From NCBI GenBank assembly GCA_964560425.1, contig CAZLLE010000031.1, positions 1-6,658 of the forward strand: a stretch of 6,658 nt of DNA, given 5' to 3'. Source of the DNA: CAZLLE01 sp964560425. Its GTDB lineage: Bacteria; Campylobacterota; Campylobacteria; Campylobacterales; QNZT01. Made by a program: the position numbers and the translations under genes. The first letter of the stretch is position 1, and every line of letters starts with the position of its first letter. Of the stretch, positions 5,370 through 6,658 are shown piece by piece. The notes under the pieces were generated by a model. That model was not told the origin of the DNA, made no database searches, and worked only from the letters and a program-made list of their open reading frames with translations.

Positions 5370-6109
5370 TCACCCTATTATGGCCAGCCTTCGTGTTGGC
5401 TATAGCCTTGGTTTTTGTTCATAGTATTTTTGGGATAGAGATTATTAAAAGAGGAGTAATATTCACAGATTTGGCAATTGGACAAATTGCAGCAAGTGGC
5501 ATGGCGATAAGTATAGCTTTTTTTGGAGGAGAGTACCAAAATATAATGACTTTGATTTTTGCATTTATAACAGCAGCTATTATCACTTGGGCAACAAAAA
5601 ATATAAAAAATATAGAGGCTTTTATAGGACTTTTATACGCCTTTGGAATATCATCAATCATGCTAATTTTAGCAAAAAGTGCAGAAGGAACTGAACTATT
5701 TAGTAAACTAAGTGCATCTGATATACTCTTTACATCTTCTGATGAATTACTCAAAAGTCTAGCTATTTATAGCATAGTTGCATTAATAATGTTTTTTGTA
5801 TACCCCAAAATAAAAGGTACTCTAAAAGAGCTAATATTTTTTACAATGTTAGCAATAACAGTAACCTTCTCTGTCCAATCAGCAGGAGTATTAGTAGTCT
5901 TCGCTCTTTTGATAGCACCATCTTATGCAAGTATTAATCAAAATAGATTCAAACCATTTATTTTTGCTTTTATCTTTGGATCAATTTCAATTTTAGTATC
6001 ACTTTTTGGCTCATATTATCTAGATTTACCAACAGGTTACACCATCATATTTACAATAGTAACAAGCTCTCTATTATTTGTAACATTCAAAACCATCAAA
6101 GCAAAATAG
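5360..6109 (+). CDS. znuB: ZnuB-like metal ABC transporter permease (ABC-3 family)
   Basis: The 249-aa product is an inner-membrane permease with about seven or eight hydrophobic segments. The family signature is clear: HSIFGIEIIKRGVIFTDLAIGQIAASGMA (about 21-49), then the block QSAGVLVVFALLIAPSYAS (173-191), the coupling and export segment of ABC-3 permeases, and LDLPTGYTII near the end. It should form a homodimer with a separate ATPase to import the metal delivered by the preceding binding protein. The ATG at 5360 lies inside the end of znuA (10-base overlap), so translation is coupled; the upstream AGAG is a weak ribosome-binding site. No ZnuC-type ATPase gene is found on either side within the window, which is unusual because the three are normally together. 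Many ATA codons set it apart from the cbi block. Confidence 0.87.
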   Translation: MSIITLLWPAFVLAIALVFVHSIFGIEIIKRGVIFTDLAIGQIAASGMAISIAFFGGEYQNIMTLIFAFITAAIITWATKNIKNIEAFIGLLYAFGISSIMLILAKSAEGTELFSKLSASDILFTSSDELLKSLAIYSIVALIMFFVYPKIKGTLKELIFFTMLAITVTFSVQSAGVLVVFALLIAPSYASINQNRFKPFIFAFIFGSISILVSLFGSYYLDLPTGYTIIFTIVTSSLLFVTFKTIKAK

Positions 6110-6134
6110 ACACCTATATTTTTAAAAGACTCAT

Positions 6135-6169
6135 TTCTGTATCAATTATTTTATCTAATTGACACAGAA
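6135..6169. terminator. hairpin after znuB, possible terminator or IS-end relic
   Basis: TTCTGTATCAATTA (6135-6148) and TAATTGACACAGAA (6156-6169) form a 14-position stem with one A-C mismatch and a 7-nt loop. It stands 25 bases after the znuB stop, where a terminator would be expected. The stem is AT-rich and followed only by TTTG, so rho-independent termination would be weak. The right arm is also the first part of repeat copy 2, so the palindrome may instead belong to a mobile-element end. Confidence 0.4.
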
Positions 6170-6521
6170 TTTGTTACACTCCCTTTTCAAAAATTGCACT
6201 TCGGGCTTAAATTCGGGATTAGAAAACTCTATACTAATAGATAAAGAGCTATTTCATATCTTAGGTAAAAAAATAAATAATAGTGAAATCAACTTATTAA
6301 ATACATTTGAAAAAACAAAATATACAATAGAAAAAAAAGAGATAATCAGACTAAAACAAAAAAATCTACATGAATATTTCAATATTGATCCTAAAAATAA
6401 AAAAATCAGAAATGAACAAATTAAAAAAGCAATTAAAGATGGATATAAACAAAGTGAATGTGCAAAATATTTAGGACTTAGTACAGGAGCTATTTCACAA
6501 ATAGCAAATAAGCAAAAATAA
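6159..6521 (+). pseudogene. HTH remnant, probable C-terminus of a REP-associated transposase
   Basis: An open frame of 120 codons runs to TAA at 6519-6521. Its C-terminal part, KIRNEQIKKAIKDGYKQSECAKYLGLSTGAISQIANKQK, is a helix-turn-helix of the DGY-x-Q-x-E-x-A-x-YLGLS-x-x-x-IS-x-I type. I know this pattern from the tails of REP-associated (RAYT, IS200-like) transposases, after a charged linker such as KKNLHEYF. The catalytic HUH and Tyr motifs are absent. The only start is a TTG at 6159, directly after an in-frame TAA and inside the hairpin and repeat; no ATG exists in the frame, and the first 20 or so residues do not look conserved. These facts point to a 5'-truncated relic. The alternative is a short stand-alone HTH regulator with an unusual start. 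The stretch is very A-rich, like the zinc block. Confidence 0.5.
6160..6183 (+). repeat. 24-nt dispersed repeat, copy 2
   Basis: Second copy of the repeat seen at 137-160, same orientation, 20 of 24 bases identical with four transitions. It contains the core AGAATTTGTTAYRCTCCC at 6166-6183 and begins inside the right arm of the hairpin. A third, partial inverted copy (TGATACAGAA on the minus strand) forms the left arm. The truncated transposase-like frame begins across this repeat, which suggests that an insertion event broke that gene here. Confidence 0.5.
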
Positions 6522-6570
6522 CAGTAATATTCTGAAAATTTACTCTCAATAAGCTAATAAAAACTATATA

Positions 6571-6658
6571 CTAAATATATAATAAGTCATGAATTTGCTC
6601 ATGAATTTGCTCATGAATTTGCTCATGAATTTGCTCATGAATTTGCTCATGAATTTGC
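6571..6658 (-). CDS. possible C-terminus of a minus-strand gene with (QIHE)n repeats
   Basis: Read on the minus strand, the 12-bp array gives QIHE repeats in frame. The frame then continues through DLLYI to a TAG at 6573-6571. A four-residue, hydrophilic, helix-compatible repeat close to a C-terminus is reminiscent of the (xQVx)n tracts in some bacterial AAA_4/AlbA_2-type and Fic-type proteins, but the window has only 28 codons and the body of the gene is missing. The gene would be convergent with the HTH remnant, 49 bases away. The forward frame MNLL, with an ATG in every unit and no Shine-Dalgarno, is the competing reading. Confidence 0.35.
   Translation of the reverse strand, partial: QIHEQIHEQIHEQIHEQIHEQIHDLLYI
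6587..6658. repeat. 12-bp tandem repeat, six perfect copies, cut by the window edge
   Basis: TCATGAATTTGC is repeated six times without a single mismatch and reaches the last base of the window, so the true number is probably higher. The period is four codons. The array is open in four of six frames: HEFA and MNLL forward, QIHE and KFMS reverse. Perfect identity suggests recent expansion by slippage and a length that may vary between strains. Confidence 0.95.

Noticed and set aside
5419..5754. Minus-strand frame of 111 codons inside znuB
   Set aside because: Its hydrophobic product is the antisense of a membrane protein gene, as expected by chance.
6159..6187. Sigma-70 promoter from the TTGACA at 6159-6164
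   Set aside because: At 17 bases spacing the -10 position reads CCCTTT, and the hexamer belongs to the hairpin and repeat.
6587..6610. Relation of the 12-bp unit (GAATTTGCTC) to the 24-nt repeat core (GAATTTGTTATGCTC)
   Set aside because: The match needs a gap and involves only about ten AT-rich bases, so chance is enough.
6587..6658. CRISPR array
   Set aside because: The units are 12 bp and follow each other without spacers; this is a plain tandem repeat.
6589..6658. Plus-strand gene starting in the tandem array as (MNLL)n
   Set aside because: Every unit offers an ATG but no Shine-Dalgarno precedes them; the minus-strand reading has a natural end outside the repeat. Not excluded without more sequence.

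Overview
The window is strongly AT-rich, with short spacers and overlapping genes on the + strand. Proteins are Lys/Ile/Asn-rich and codons end in A or T. Together with the gene content (anaerobic-type cobalamin genes, a zinc-uptake outer-membrane protein with its permease, a transposase-like remnant), this suggests a Campylobacterota (Epsilonproteobacteria) chromosome of the Sulfurimonas/Sulfurospirillum/Arcobacter type. That placement is inference from style and gene families, not a database match.

Layout. 2-136: last 44 codons of a SNF2-type helicase. 137-437: a 300-base spacer holding one copy of a 24-nt dispersed repeat, a possible 51-codon ORF and a weak promoter candidate; no cobalamin riboswitch is visible. 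438-2605: three tightly coupled genes of early anaerobic B12 synthesis in pathway order, namely CbiM-type cobalt uptake, CbiK cobaltochelatase and CbiL C20-methyltransferase. 2613-2927: a small metal-type cupin. 2955-6109: a zinc-uptake cluster behind a good -10 box, made of a small HHH...CxxC protein, an outer-membrane beta-barrel, a ZnuA-like binding protein and a ZnuB-like permease; no ATPase gene is present. 6110-6521: a hairpin, a second copy of the 24-nt repeat and a 5'-truncated HTH remnant resembling the tail of a REP-associated transposase. 6587-6658: six perfect copies of a 12-bp repeat running off the right edge, which may encode (QIHE)n at the C-terminus of a minus-strand gene.

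How the genes fit together. Both main blocks deal with transition metals. In the first, cobalt enters through CbiM, is inserted into sirohydrochlorin by CbiK, and the product is methylated at C20 by CbiL. In the second, zinc (or a similar ion) would cross the outer membrane through the barrel, be bound by the periplasmic ZnuA-like protein and enter through the ZnuB-like permease, with the ATPase supplied from elsewhere. Ile codon use differs sharply between the blocks, so they may have different histories.

No single feature is clearly a new system. The best leads are the 24-nt repeat bracketing the region, the 12-bp coding-compatible tandem array, the possible anti-Shine-Dalgarno pairing that would couple the small His/Cys protein to the outer-membrane protein, and the ATPase-less zinc operon.
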